From positions 52,325 to 116,324 of the forward strand of contig SVGM01000010.1 of NCBI GenBank assembly GCA_015056365.1: a stretch of 64,000 bases of DNA, read 5' to 3'. The stretch comes from Clostridiales bacterium (GTDB taxonomy: Bacteria; Bacillota; Clostridia; Christensenellales; Aristaeellaceae). Below are positions 1-8,743 of the stretch, in pieces. How positions within the stretch are numbered: position 1 is the first letter of the stretch; every line of letters begins with the position of its first letter. The notes beneath the pieces were generated by a model. The model was not told the DNA's origin. It made no database searches and worked only from the letters and a program-made list of their open reading frames with translations. Both the position numbers and the translations under genes were made by a program.

Positions 1-2
1 CG

Positions 3-62
3 TCGCTAGTGGATGAAACCGGCGATGGCGAGGTAACCATTGTTATCAGCCCTGTGCAATAA
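3..62 (+). CDS. C-terminal end of an unidentified protein (partial)
   Basis: Only the last 19 codons lie in the window, reading SLVDETGDGEVTIVISPVQ and then TAA. The frame is open to the left edge, and a strong hairpin follows about 70 bases later, which fits the end of a transcription unit. The fragment is too short to assign a family. The call rests on the open frame and the downstream terminator, so it is tentative. Confidence 0.4.
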   Translation, partial: SLVDETGDGEVTIVISPVQ

Positions 63-131
63 CACAAAAACGGACGGTATTCCAAATGTTGTTTACACAC
101 CTTTGAAATTTGTTGCACGAATCAAAGTGCG

Positions 132-163
132 AAACGCCAGACGGTATACACCGTCTGGCGTTT
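132..163. terminator. Perfect 14-bp inverted repeat between convergent genes
   Basis: Two 14-base arms (AAACGCCAGACGGT and its exact complement) flank the 4-base loop ATAC. The arms end in TTT on both strands. It lies between the partial plus-strand gene and the end of the minus-strand dipeptidase operon, so it can terminate transcription from both sides. Confidence 0.75.
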
Positions 164-240
164 ACTGTTATAGGAGCAGCCGTATATAGGGATGCTTCTT
201 CTTTCATTTTCCTTTGGAGAAAAAGACGGGCACCGTGCTA

Positions 241-1146
241 CTACAGCCGCCCCAGATAAGCGGCAAAATTTTGCCCGGCGATTTTTTCGATCAGGGCGTG
301 GGAAAAGCCGCGCTGGCTCATTCTGTCAAGCAGTGCAGGAATGTCGCCGGCGTTACGGAGCCCCGTCGGGTATTCGTCAATGCCGTCGAAATCACTCCCC
401 AGGCCCACATGGTTTTCGCCGCCCAGGTCGCACATGTACGCCATGTGGTCGATCACCGTGTCCAGCGTGGCAGTACCTTTTGCGGTAAGGAAGGGGACGT
501 AGAAATTCACGCCTACATAGCCGCCTGAAGCAAACAGGGTGCGCAGCTGATGGTCTGTCAGGTTGCGAAAATGGTCGCACAGACCGCGGGCGCAGCTGTG
601 AGAGGCCATGGAAGGCACGTGGCTGTCCATCACTTCCTCAGCACCGCGTTCATTCAGGTGAGAGACATCCACCGCTATGCGATGGCTTCGCATTTGCTGA
701 ACGATTTCCCTGCCAAAGGGTTTCAGTCCTTTGCGGGAACCACCCTTGGCAGGGTGCGCCAGCAGGTTTTCGTTGTTCCAGACCAACGCAGCAGCGCGAA
801 CGCCCATCCGGGCGAAGTCCGCTACGGAAGAAACATCACTGCCAAAGGCTTCGCCGCCTTCGATGGTAAGCAGGAGATTGGCTGTACCGGGCATAGCCTG
901 GGAGATCTCAGTGATCTGCCTGGCTCCCTGCGCTTTGAGGCGCTCCAGCATGGTAAGTTCCCGTTGAACCAGCCCGCGATCCTCACCGGCCAGACCATGC
1001 GCACCTACAAAGAGTGCCATAGCCTGCACCCGCACGTCCTCACCGGCGCAGAGCTGCTCAAGGGTCACATCCAGCGGTTCGTCCGGCTGGCGACGTGGGG
1101 ATTGCATAGCGTACAGGGTGTCGGCATGGGTGTCGCAGATCAGCAT
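241..1146 (-). CDS. Membrane dipeptidase family (peptidase M19)
   Basis: A 301-residue zinc-dependent dipeptidase of the renal dipeptidase family (M19), which hydrolyses dipeptides, often with a D-residue or dehydro-residue at the C-terminal side. Visible signatures are the N-terminal metal motif DTHADT (His7, Asp9), the IEGGEAFG segment with the bridging glutamate, the VDVSHL and SHSCARGL histidine segments, and GLGSDFDGI near the C-terminus. There is no signal peptide, so it should be cytosolic. AAGGAG lies 8 bases before the ATG. It starts only 12 bases after the stop of the GMP-synthase-like gene, so the two are almost certainly co-transcribed. The exact substrate cannot be read from the sequence. 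Confidence 0.9.
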   Translation of the reverse strand: MLICDTHADTLYAMQSPRRQPDEPLDVTLEQLCAGEDVRVQAMALFVGAHGLAGEDRGLVQRELTMLERLKAQGARQITEISQAMPGTANLLLTIEGGEAFGSDVSSVADFARMGVRAAALVWNNENLLAHPAKGGSRKGLKPFGREIVQQMRSHRIAVDVSHLNERGAEEVMDSHVPSMASHSCARGLCDHFRNLTDHQLRTLFASGGYVGVNFYVPFLTAKGTATLDTVIDHMAYMCDLGGENHVGLGSDFDGIDEYPTGLRNAGDIPALLDRMSQRGFSHALIEKIAGQNFAAYLGRL

Positions 1147-1158
1147 AACAGGGCTCCT

Positions 1159-2610
1159 TTACTCCAGCATGCCGTATTGTCTGCTGGGCGTCAGGTCATA
1201 TACCACGCGGGAGATGCCCTGCAGTTCATGAAGCAGACGCGTGGTGGTGCGCTCCAGCAGGTCGAAGGGAAGGCGGGCGGCAAGACCGCTGTTCTGGGAC
1301 GCCTGGATGCACCGCAGGCAGATGGTGTGTTGGTCCGGGCGATCCGGGCTTTCAATCAGCGTGGCGTAATACTGCCACAGGCGCTTGTCAAGGCCGGCTT
1401 CACAGATTTCGTCCATCAGGCAGGCGTCGGCGGCGCGCAGCAGGTTGAGCTTTTCTTCAGTGATCTGGCCAAAGATGCGCAGCGCCAGTCCGCTGGAAGG
1501 GAAGGACTGCCGCTCGCTGATGGAGGCCGGCATCCCCAGGGCGTTGGCCAGGCGGCGGACTTCGTCCTTGAACAGGTTATGGATGGGCTCCAGAATCATG
1601 AGGGAGGGATCCAAGCGAAGGGGCGTTGCATCGTCGCCGCTGTAAAAACGGTCGTTGTAGTTGGTACCCATGACAATGGCGCACAGTTCAGGATGTTCGC
1701 GCAGGTATTCGGCCAGCATCTTGCGCATCAGGCGGGAGGCACGGCGCTCCCTGGCGGAAGAATCGGTTTCGGCTGCCAGAGCCTGAAGGAAGGTCTCCCG
1801 GGCATTCAGGTAGGACACGCTGATTCCAAGCGTTTCCTGGAATTCGTTGATCACGTTCTGGGGCTCGTTGAGCCGGAACAGGCCGGTATCCACAAACAGG
1901 CAGTCCAGCCGGTCGCCCAGCGCCATGCTGGCCAGTTTGGCGCATACAGCGCTGTCCACGCCACCGGATACGGCGCACAGCACTCGGCCCTGGTCAGGGA
2001 TCTGCTCACGGATGGTGGCAATGGCCTGATCGATCATTGTATCCTCGTTCCACGAAGCATGACAGCCGCAGATATTATATGCGAAATTGGTCAGGATCTG
2101 CGCAGCGTCCGGATCGTTGCGCTCAATGGGATATTCCAGACCGTAGAGTTGCTTTTCCTCATGGGCAAAACCAATGGTTTCTCCGTCGGCCATAGCAATG
2201 GAGATGAGAGGCTCGTCAGGGGTGAGGGCAGCCAGCGACCGAAGTACGCATCTGGCGTCATCCATCTCCTGGAAAAGCGCATGGTCAGCCAGTTCCAGCG
2301 AAAAGGGCGAGGTGGAATATACCGCAGGAGCCGCCTGACCACCGTGACGCACGCAGATGGCGACAGCCGCTCCGCCCAGCGCTAGCAGCGGGATACCGGC
2401 ATCCAGGATCGCAGGATCGAGGCTGTCCAGCGCGCCGGGTTCATCCAGCGGCGCAGAAAGAATGATCCCCTTAGGCGCGTGGGAAAGCAGGGCGTCCAGG
2501 GGCGTGTCAAAGGGCAGCGCAAGGCTGTATACCTGGCGCCAGCGCAGAAGCCGGGCGATCAGCCACGACATGGATGTATCTTTGCATAAAATCAAAACCG
2601 GTTTCTGCAT
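1159..2610 (-). CDS. Divergent GMP synthase-like protein with decayed amidotransferase domain
   Basis: A 483-residue protein aligning along its length with GMP synthase (GuaA). Residues 1-180 correspond to the class I glutamine amidotransferase domain, but the nucleophile region reads IPLLALGGAAV, with Gly79 where GuaA has its cysteine. The FHPE motif reads YPIE (His replaced by Pro161, Glu163 kept). The ATP pyrophosphatase P-loop SGGVDS is intact at 215-220. Further on, the GuaA motif PFPGPGLGVRVLG appears as SFPSSGLALRIFG, and the C-terminal PPATIEWE that follows GISRVVYD is replaced by unrelated residues. It therefore should not use glutamine hydrolysis and may not bind XMP, while ATP-dependent adenylation remains possible. 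It is the first gene of an operon with the M19 dipeptidase. It is not a safe guaA call. Confidence 0.75.
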   Translation of the reverse strand: MQKPVLILCKDTSMSWLIARLLRWRQVYSLALPFDTPLDALLSHAPKGIILSAPLDEPGALDSLDPAILDAGIPLLALGGAAVAICVRHGGQAAPAVYSTSPFSLELADHALFQEMDDARCVLRSLAALTPDEPLISIAMADGETIGFAHEEKQLYGLEYPIERNDPDAAQILTNFAYNICGCHASWNEDTMIDQAIATIREQIPDQGRVLCAVSGGVDSAVCAKLASMALGDRLDCLFVDTGLFRLNEPQNVINEFQETLGISVSYLNARETFLQALAAETDSSARERRASRLMRKMLAEYLREHPELCAIVMGTNYNDRFYSGDDATPLRLDPSLMILEPIHNLFKDEVRRLANALGMPASISERQSFPSSGLALRIFGQITEEKLNLLRAADACLMDEICEAGLDKRLWQYYATLIESPDRPDQHTICLRCIQASQNSGLAARLPFDLLERTTTRLLHELQGISRVVYDLTPSRQYGMLE

Positions 2611-2645
2611 GATATCCTCCTCACGACTGCGGAGACGAAAACCGC

Positions 2646-2651
2646 AGTATA
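2646..2651 (-). promoter_or_regulatory. Possible -10 element for the GMP-synthase-like/dipeptidase operon
   Basis: TATACT on the minus strand, about 35 bases before the start codon of the GMP-synthase-like gene, which has GGAGGA as its ribosome binding site. I find no good -35 box at 16-18 bases, so the assignment is weak. Confidence 0.3.
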
Positions 2652-2725
2652 TCTAAAAAACAATTCGACGTACGAAATGAAAAACCCTGCAAACAGAGGA
2701 AAACGTAAAACAATGGAGTTAGGAC

Positions 2726-2754
2726 TTGTAGAGTTGCACGAAAATTGGTATAAT
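2726..2754 (+). promoter_or_regulatory. Sigma-A-type promoter of the beta-propeller gene
   Basis: TTGTAG and TATAAT are separated by exactly 17 bases. They lie 140 bases before the start of the propeller protein gene. The leader in between carries a small hairpin (GCCTGC..GCAGGC around 2837-2854). Confidence 0.7.
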
Positions 2755-2893
2755 AAAAAAAGGTATGTGCATGATGCGATACCTGTATCCTCAGATGCTC
2801 TTTGATGCGCCTGAAACAAGGCAAGCGTAGTTTCTGCCTGCTTTTGGGCAGGCCCCCACTAAAGGAACGAAATCGAATAAGGAGTGCAAAACC

Positions 2894-5800
2894 TTGAGCG
2901 ATTACAACACTCGTCAGCCCGATCTGAATAACCCTTACGATCAGCAGCAGAATGGACAGCCCGGCGATCCGTTTGCTGCATGGCGTAAGCCTGCCGGTGC
3001 GCCTGGTGCGAACCCCTTCCTGGCGGAGGGACAGCATCCCTATGGCGCAGAATTGCAGCAGGGCGGAGCGCCGCTGTTCTCTTCTGCACCTGCGGATTCT
3101 TTCCTGCCGTTTGGCGACGATGCGCCTACCCGCGTCGCGGCACCCGTGCAGATGGTTTCGCGCCGCACCACCACTGCGGTCGAAAGTTCTCCCTTCCAGC
3201 GTCCCGCTGCGCCTGAGGCAGAGGCACAGCCTGCCGTTCAGCAGCCCGCGCAACCCGTCGTAACCGCCCAGCCCGAAGAAGCTGCGCCCAGCGCCGCGCC
3301 TGTGCGCCGCCGCCGCAGCCGGGTAAGCCAGAATCAGGAAGCGGAAGCCGCAGCAGCTGTCCCCGCACCTGCGCCCGAGCAGGATGCCATGCCCGAGCCT
3401 TTTGTCCGTCCGCAGCCGCAGGAGATCATGCCTGAGCGGGAGCCTGTATCCTTTGATCCCTTCAGCGCGGGCGACAGCGAGATCAATGAGGCGCAGGATT
3501 CGCCGTTTGCCTCCCGCCGTACGGCTGTGGAAGGCGGCGTATATACCGGTGCCCGCACGGCGATGCCTGCCGGCGGCGTGCAGCGCGGCGCCAGCGTTGC
3601 TGAGCGTGCTGCGCAGGCCAAGGAACGCGTTCGCAACCAAATGGGCTTTGATGATGAACCGGCTGACGGCTTTGTCGCTCAGCGGCGTCCACAGATGCAG
3701 CGTCCTGCCCAGCAGGAGCCGCAGTTTGAGCGCCGTCCCATGCCGCAGCAGCATCCCGCAGGCCCCGCGCAGCGTCCCCAGGGCCGCCCTCAGCGCCCTA
3801 TGCCGCAGGAACGCCCTGTGTCCCAGGAACCGTTTGACCAGGGCCGCCCCCAGCGTCCCATGCCCCAGCGCAATCCGCAGATGAATGGTGCCGCGGACGA
3901 ACGCTCTGCCTATGCCCGCCGTCAGCCCGCTGAGTATGGCGATGACCGCGGCTATGAATATCGCCAGCCCACCAGGTCTCCCTATGATGACCGTCGGCCC
4001 AGCGCTACCGTGGAACGGGAACGCTACCATTTTGAGGATGACGATGATGACGAGCGCCGCGGCGGCGGCTTTCTTCTGCCGCTGGTGATCGTGCTGCTGG
4101 TGATCGGCGCGCTGCTGGCTGCCATCTGTCTGCCTGACTGGGGCAGCGTGGAGGGCACTTTCGGTACCACCATGACCGGCCTTAAGTCCACCGTTGTTTC
4201 TGCCTTCTCCAACCTCAAGAATCGTATTCTGCCTGAGGATGAACCGGTGAGCAGCTTTACGGTGTCCACTTCCGATGTCACTGCCCCCGCGGATGTACGT
4301 TTCACCGTACAAACCTCCAAGAACGTGGCTGGTATCCGCATTGAGGATGACGCCGGATATACCATCTACAGCAAGCAGTTTTCCGATCAGCTTACCCTGA
4401 CCGGCGAAGTGATCGATAACAGCAACGCCTATATCTGGACGCCTTCCTGCACCATCGAGGACGCCTACAGCGGCGGCTTTACCGTGTACGCCCAGAAGAG
4501 CGACGCCACCGAGTACGAGGGCGTGCGCACCTCCTCTGTGGTGGAGATCGCCGCTCCCAAGGAGATCGCGCCTCCGATGCAGGACTTTACCTTTGACGGT
4601 GAAGTGGAGACTTTGCCTGCCCATATCACCTTTACGGCCGTCACCTCCGCCGATGTGACCAGCGTGCGCATCGATGATACGTACGGTTCTCCTGTCATCA
4701 GCCTGTCCGCTGTGGAAGCCGCTGAGCAGGGTATGGTTGTCATGGAGGGCGATACCCTCCGCTGGACGATTCCCCATACGGTGGAAGAGCCCTACGAAGG
4801 CCGTTATGCCATCAGCTATCAGACGGAAAGCGATATGCTGAACTATGTTGATTCCGGCTTTGGCGTGACCACCCAGATCGGTATGTTGGAACCCGAAGTG
4901 ACCGAAGTTCCCACCCCGGAACCCACGCAGGAGCCCGTGGTGGAAGCGACGGAGGAACCCACTCCCGAACCTACTCCGGAGCCCACTCCGGAACCCACCC
5001 CCGAGCCGACGCCTGAACCCACTCCGGAACCCACCCCCGAACCCACGCCTACCGTTCCGCTGAACACCATGCTGCCCAGCCTGACGGCGGCGGCGGACGC
5101 CAGCACGGATCCTTACGAGGGCGAAGCGGTTCTTACCAGCACTATTTACAGCGGCACCAAGACTGTTGAGACCTTTACCCGCAAGGAAAAAGTCGCTCTG
5201 TACAGCCCTTTCATTGGCATGAACAACGGCGATACCGGTTATGCTGTGTGGGCGCAGGCCGGCGTACTCACCTTCCGCAACGGCAATATGCGTCAGAATG
5301 CCGCCTTTGGCACCGTGGACCGTTCGCAGGAAAGCGCCATGAACGTTACCGGCGAACTGAGCCAGGTGTGGTCCCAGGAAGTGGGCAGCATGAAGGTCAG
5401 CAGCGGCACCCTGTACGGTGTCAACGCGCCGGGCCAGCCGCTGATTGTCAAGTGGCCCAAGAGTCTGCGTGACTTTATGGGAATCAAGGATGAAATGCGC
5501 GAAGTGACCGCGCTGAAGGAAGTCATTGTCGCCGGTCAGGACGGCAAGGTCTACTTCATGAACCTGCTCACTGGCGAAATGACCCGCGATCCCTTTGATC
5601 TGGGCGCGCCCAGCGCCGGCGGTTTGTCCCTGGCCACCAACGGTACCCCCATCTTGGGCGTTGGCCAGAGCCACAGCAAACTGGCCAACAAGACCGTGAA
5701 AAGCGGCTATCATCTGATCAACCTGCTGAACAACAAGGAGATCATGCTGGTGGAAACCGACGGCAAGGAACGCAACAGCAACTATTCCGGTGTGCTTGGC

Positions 5801-6667
5801 GCTGCGCTGTTTGACAATGTGACCGGCACCATGATCTTCGGCAGTCAGGGCGGCGTGCTTTACACCGCCGAACTGGGTCCCCAGGCTGAGGTTTACGACT
5901 ATCAGACCGGAAAGATCAAGCTCAAGACCGAGCTGCAGAAGTATAAGGCAACCACCAAGAGCCAGGACAAGAAAAAGAGCAATATCGATGCCAGCGTTGC
6001 CATGTACGGCAGCTATGTGTATTTCGGCGATGAGTCCGGCCTGCTGCAGTGCGTGGACGTAAACACCATGACCCCTGTCTGGTCCTTCAACACCGGCGAC
6101 AACATGGACGCCACGCCCGCGCTGGATCTGGATGCCAACGGTGACCTTTCCCTCTACACCGGTACCACCGTCTTCAGCATGCGCCGCGAAGGAAAGTGCA
6201 CCCTGCGCCGCATCGATGCCCTCACTGGCGCTGTGGTATGGAGCTATGACGTGCCTGAGGTAGAGTACCACACCGATTACGATCTGGGTCTGGAAGCCAG
6301 CCCTGTGGTGGGTCAGGAAAGCATTTCTGATCTGGTGATCTTCACCGCATCCGCAGGCAAGGACGGCTCTGTGGTGATCGCAATGAACAAGGCCGACGGT
6401 ACCGTCGCCTGGCAGACTGCGCTGCCCTGCACCACCGTTTCCAGCCCTGTGGCCGTGTATAACAAAGACGGCGACGCCTGGATCATTCAGGCGGAGATGG
6501 ACGGCAAGATCAACGTACTGGAAGGCAAAACCGGTACGGTGATCGGTACCACCACCATCGATGCTGAAATCGAAGCCTCTCCCGCTGTGTACGATGACAT
6601 GCTGGTCATTGGTACCACCGGCAAGGGAAAGAGCGCCATCTACTGCTTTAAGATCGAGCTTGAGTGA
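2894..6667 (+). CDS. Single-pass membrane protein with extracytoplasmic PQQ-like beta-propeller
   Basis: A 1257-residue protein of unknown specific role. Residues 1 to about 385 are a low-complexity Gln/Pro/Arg/Ala-rich segment ending in an acidic DDDDDERR stretch. One transmembrane helix follows (about 391-413, GFLLPLVIVLLVIGALLAAI), then two beta-rich modules (about 440-670), an EPTP repeat spacer (688-719), and a C-terminal domain of repeated blades such as YVYFGDESGLLQCVDV and VVWSYDV, typical of PQQ/WD-like propellers. The layout implies a long disordered cytoplasmic tail and an extracellular propeller, in BamB-like or sensor-like fashion. The start is TTG at 2894 with AAGGAG upstream. 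It ends 16 bases before plsX. Possible roles are an envelope scaffold or an anchored sensor; neither is shown by the sequence. Confidence 0.75.
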   Translation: MSDYNTRQPDLNNPYDQQQNGQPGDPFAAWRKPAGAPGANPFLAEGQHPYGAELQQGGAPLFSSAPADSFLPFGDDAPTRVAAPVQMVSRRTTTAVESSPFQRPAAPEAEAQPAVQQPAQPVVTAQPEEAAPSAAPVRRRRSRVSQNQEAEAAAAVPAPAPEQDAMPEPFVRPQPQEIMPEREPVSFDPFSAGDSEINEAQDSPFASRRTAVEGGVYTGARTAMPAGGVQRGASVAERAAQAKERVRNQMGFDDEPADGFVAQRRPQMQRPAQQEPQFERRPMPQQHPAGPAQRPQGRPQRPMPQERPVSQEPFDQGRPQRPMPQRNPQMNGAADERSAYARRQPAEYGDDRGYEYRQPTRSPYDDRRPSATVERERYHFEDDDDDERRGGGFLLPLVIVLLVIGALLAAICLPDWGSVEGTFGTTMTGLKSTVVSAFSNLKNRILPEDEPVSSFTVSTSDVTAPADVRFTVQTSKNVAGIRIEDDAGYTIYSKQFSDQLTLTGEVIDNSNAYIWTPSCTIEDAYSGGFTVYAQKSDATEYEGVRTSSVVEIAAPKEIAPPMQDFTFDGEVETLPAHITFTAVTSADVTSVRIDDTYGSPVISLSAVEAAEQGMVVMEGDTLRWTIPHTVEEPYEGRYAISYQTESDMLNYVDSGFGVTTQIGMLEPEVTEVPTPEPTQEPVVEATEEPTPEPTPEPTPEPTPEPTPEPTPEPTPEPTPTVPLNTMLPSLTAAADASTDPYEGEAVLTSTIYSGTKTVETFTRKEKVALYSPFIGMNNGDTGYAVWAQAGVLTFRNGNMRQNAAFGTVDRSQESAMNVTGELSQVWSQEVGSMKVSSGTLYGVNAPGQPLIVKWPKSLRDFMGIKDEMREVTALKEVIVAGQDGKVYFMNLLTGEMTRDPFDLGAPSAGGLSLATNGTPILGVGQSHSKLANKTVKSGYHLINLLNNKEIMLVETDGKERNSNYSGVLGAALFDNVTGTMIFGSQGGVLYTAELGPQAEVYDYQTGKIKLKTELQKYKATTKSQDKKKSNIDASVAMYGSYVYFGDESGLLQCVDVNTMTPVWSFNTGDNMDATPALDLDANGDLSLYTGTTVFSMRREGKCTLRRIDALTGAVVWSYDVPEVEYHTDYDLGLEASPVVGQESISDLVIFTASAGKDGSVVIAMNKADGTVAWQTALPCTTVSSPVAVYNKDGDAWIIQAEMDGKINVLEGKTGTVIGTTTIDAEIEASPAVYDDMLVIGTTGKGKSAIYCFKIELE
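4955..5050 (+). repeat. Tandem 12-bp coding repeat (EPTP x 8)
   Basis: Ninety-six bases encode eight consecutive Glu-Pro-Thr-Pro units, with third-position variation between copies. They form a stiff proline-rich spacer between the membrane-proximal modules and the propeller of the 2894-6667 protein. Such arrays can change length by slippage. Confidence 0.9.
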
Positions 6668-6683
6668 CGAAAGAGGAATGCAC

Positions 6684-7715
6684 ATGAAGATTTATCTGGA
6701 CGCTATGGGCGGCGACAACGCTCCCCGTGCAACGGTAGAGGGCGCGCTGGAAGCGCTCTCCCTTCATCCGGAGATTGAGATTGAGCTTGCTGGCCCGCTG
6801 GATCAGGTAACCCCTGTGGTGGATGAAGCCTTTGCTGCTGCTCCTGCCGGCGTCAGAGAACGGTTGACGCTGACGGACTGCCCCGAAGTGATCACCAACT
6901 GCGAATCCCCTGTGATGGCCGTGCGCAAAAAGAAGGCAAGCGCCATCGTGGACGGTATGCTTAAACTGCGCGACGGTCAGGTGGATGCTTTTGTATCTGC
7001 AGGAAGCACCGGCGCGGTGCTGGCTGGCGGTATGTTCCGTCTGGGCCGCATTCAGGGCATCGACCGCCCTGCGCTTGCGCCTCTCCTGCCCAACGGTAAA
7101 GATTTCTTCCTGCTCATCGACTGCGGCGCAAACGTGGACTGCCGTCCGGAATACCTGCATCAGTTTGCCACCATGGGCAAGGCCTATATGCAGGGCATGC
7201 GCAGCATCGAGAATCCCCGCATCGGTCTGGTGAACAACGGCGCCGAAGCCGAAAAGGGTTGCGCCCTCACCAAGGAGACCTATGAGCTGCTGTCTAATGA
7301 CAAGTCGCTGAATTTCGTTGGCAACATCGAAGCCCGCGAGATCACCCATGACGCCGCCGACGTGATCGTATGTGACGGCTTCGTGGGCAATGTGATCCTC
7401 AAGTTCATGGAGGGCGTCGCCGATACGCTGATGGGCATCATCAAAAAGGAAATCTACAGCGATTTCAAGAGCAAGATCGGCGGCTTGCTGGCAAAGCCCG
7501 CCTTCAAGCGCGTGAAGAAGACCATGGACTACCACGAGGTGGGCGGCGCGCCCCTGCTGGGCGTGCGCGGCTGCGTGATCAAAGCCCATGGTTCCTGCAA
7601 CGCCCATGCCGTCGCCTGCGCTGTCAAGCAGGCAATCCAGATGGTCAGCAGCGACGTTGTGGGCAAGATCGAACAGGGTCTGGTCTGTGCGGAGGCTTTT
7701 GAAGCCGCCGAATAG
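6684..7715 (+). CDS. plsX: Phosphate acyltransferase PlsX
   Basis: A 343-residue PlsX, which makes acyl-phosphate from acyl-ACP for phosphatidic acid synthesis. The N-terminus MKIYLDAMGGDNAP is the family signature. Other conserved stretches are SAGSTGAVLAGG, GLVNNGAEAEKG and CDGFVGNVILKF. I chose ATG 6684 because AGAGGA at 6672-6677 lies 6 bases before it, while the ATG at 6678 abuts that site. It is followed after 39 bases by acpP and then rnc-smc-ftsY, a common Firmicutes order. It is likely cytosolic or membrane-associated. Confidence 0.96.
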   Translation: MKIYLDAMGGDNAPRATVEGALEALSLHPEIEIELAGPLDQVTPVVDEAFAAAPAGVRERLTLTDCPEVITNCESPVMAVRKKKASAIVDGMLKLRDGQVDAFVSAGSTGAVLAGGMFRLGRIQGIDRPALAPLLPNGKDFFLLIDCGANVDCRPEYLHQFATMGKAYMQGMRSIENPRIGLVNNGAEAEKGCALTKETYELLSNDKSLNFVGNIEAREITHDAADVIVCDGFVGNVILKFMEGVADTLMGIIKKEIYSDFKSKIGGLLAKPAFKRVKKTMDYHEVGGAPLLGVRGCVIKAHGSCNAHAVACAVKQAIQMVSSDVVGKIEQGLVCAEAFEAAE

Positions 7716-7754
7716 ATAAAATTTGATTTGCATTAATGAAAGGATGAATGAACG

Positions 7755-7982
7755 ATGGTTTTTGAAAAGGTACGCGATATGATCGCTGAGCAGCTGCAGG
7801 CAGACGCCTCCACCATCACCGCCGAGAGCCGTTTGGTGGAAGACCTCAAGGCAGACAGCGCCAACGTGATGGTCATGATCCTGGAACTGGAAACCCAGTT
7901 CGGTATGGAAGTGGAAGATGAAGTGATCATGCAGCTCAAGACTGTGGGCGACGTGGTCAAGTACATCGAAAGCAAGCAGTAA
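7755..7982 (+). CDS. acpP: Acyl carrier protein
   Basis: A 75-residue acidic helical carrier that holds fatty acyl chains on 4'-phosphopantetheine. The attachment serine is Ser35 in LKADSANVMVM; the usual DSL is DSA here. The ribosome binding site is AAAGGATG. It lies between plsX and rnc, as in Bacillus and Clostridia. Its length and the hydrophobic spacing LELETQFGMEVEDE match the family. Confidence 0.95.
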   Translation: MVFEKVRDMIAEQLQADASTITAESRLVEDLKADSANVMVMILELETQFGMEVEDEVIMQLKTVGDVVKYIESKQ

Positions 7983-8069
7983 GCTGACGTGACGGCGAGG
8001 GGTGCTGGAAGAGCGTTGCTTTTCCGCGCCCCTTGCCTTTCTTGCCTCAGCCTGAAAGGAGACAAAGCA

Positions 8070-8732
8070 ATGCAGGCTTTGCAAAAGGCCCTGGGATATA
8101 CATTCCGGGACGAATCCCATCTGCGCAGGGCGTTGACGCATCCCTCCACCAAGCAGCCCGATAACCAGCGTCTGGAGTTTTTGGGCGACGCCATATTGGA
8201 GTTTTGCGTCAGCGACATGCTCTATCACAAGTATACAGATTTTCCGGAGGGGCAGTTGACGGCGCGGCGCGCGGCGTTGGTGTGTGAGCGCACATTGAGC
8301 GTGCTGGCCCGGTCCATGGAGCTGGGGAAGTGTCTGATCATGGGCAACGGCGAGGAAATGACCGGTGGCCGTGAAAAGCCCAGCATTCTGGCTGACGCCG
8401 TGGAAGCCGTGCTGGCTGCCATCTATCTGGACGGCGGCTACGAAGCGGTTCGAGAGGTTATTTTCCGACTGTTCCAGGATGAAGATAAGCTGGTCTCACC
8501 CAGGGTCAAGGATGACAAGAGCAGTTTGCAGGAATATACCCAGGCGCATGATATGGGTCTGCCTGCCTACCGCATCATCGAAGCTACCGGCCCGGATCAT
8601 AACCGGCATTTTGTGGCCGAAGTATGCATTCAGGGACAGCGCTTTGCCGTGGGCGAAGGCGCCAGCAAAAAAAGCGCCGAGCAGATGGCGGCGCGGGCGG
8701 CTTTGGTACGCTGCCGGCATTCCAATGAATAA
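8070..8732 (+). CDS. rnc: Ribonuclease III
   Basis: A 220-residue RNase III that cleaves double-stranded RNA in rRNA processing and turnover. The catalytic signature RLEFLGDAIL is at residues 34-43 (Glu36, Asp40), with a second acidic site in the segment ADAVEAVLAAIYLDGG. A dsRNA-binding domain occupies the C-terminal third, from DDKSSLQEYTQ to KKSAEQMAARAAL. ATG 8070 is preferred because AAAGGAG lies about 8 bases upstream, although the frame stays open for 81 bases further 5'. It is followed by smc after 11 bases. Confidence 0.96.
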   Translation: MQALQKALGYTFRDESHLRRALTHPSTKQPDNQRLEFLGDAILEFCVSDMLYHKYTDFPEGQLTARRAALVCERTLSVLARSMELGKCLIMGNGEEMTGGREKPSILADAVEAVLAAIYLDGGYEAVREVIFRLFQDEDKLVSPRVKDDKSSLQEYTQAHDMGLPAYRIIEATGPDHNRHFVAEVCIQGQRFAVGEGASKKSAEQMAARAALVRCRHSNE

Positions 8733-8743
8733 GGAGGGTGCAG

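Noticed and set aside
1159..2610. Calling this gene guaA
   Set aside because: Catalytic Cys and His of the amidotransferase and several XMP-site stretches are missing.
4955..5050. Short regular repeats that could suggest a CRISPR array
   Set aside because: Units are 12 bases without spacers and encode EPTP in frame within a gene.
2621..6685. A 1354-codon open frame antisense to the propeller gene
   Set aside because: Same codon-bias effect in GC-rich sequence; its translation matches no family and it overlaps the supported gene completely.
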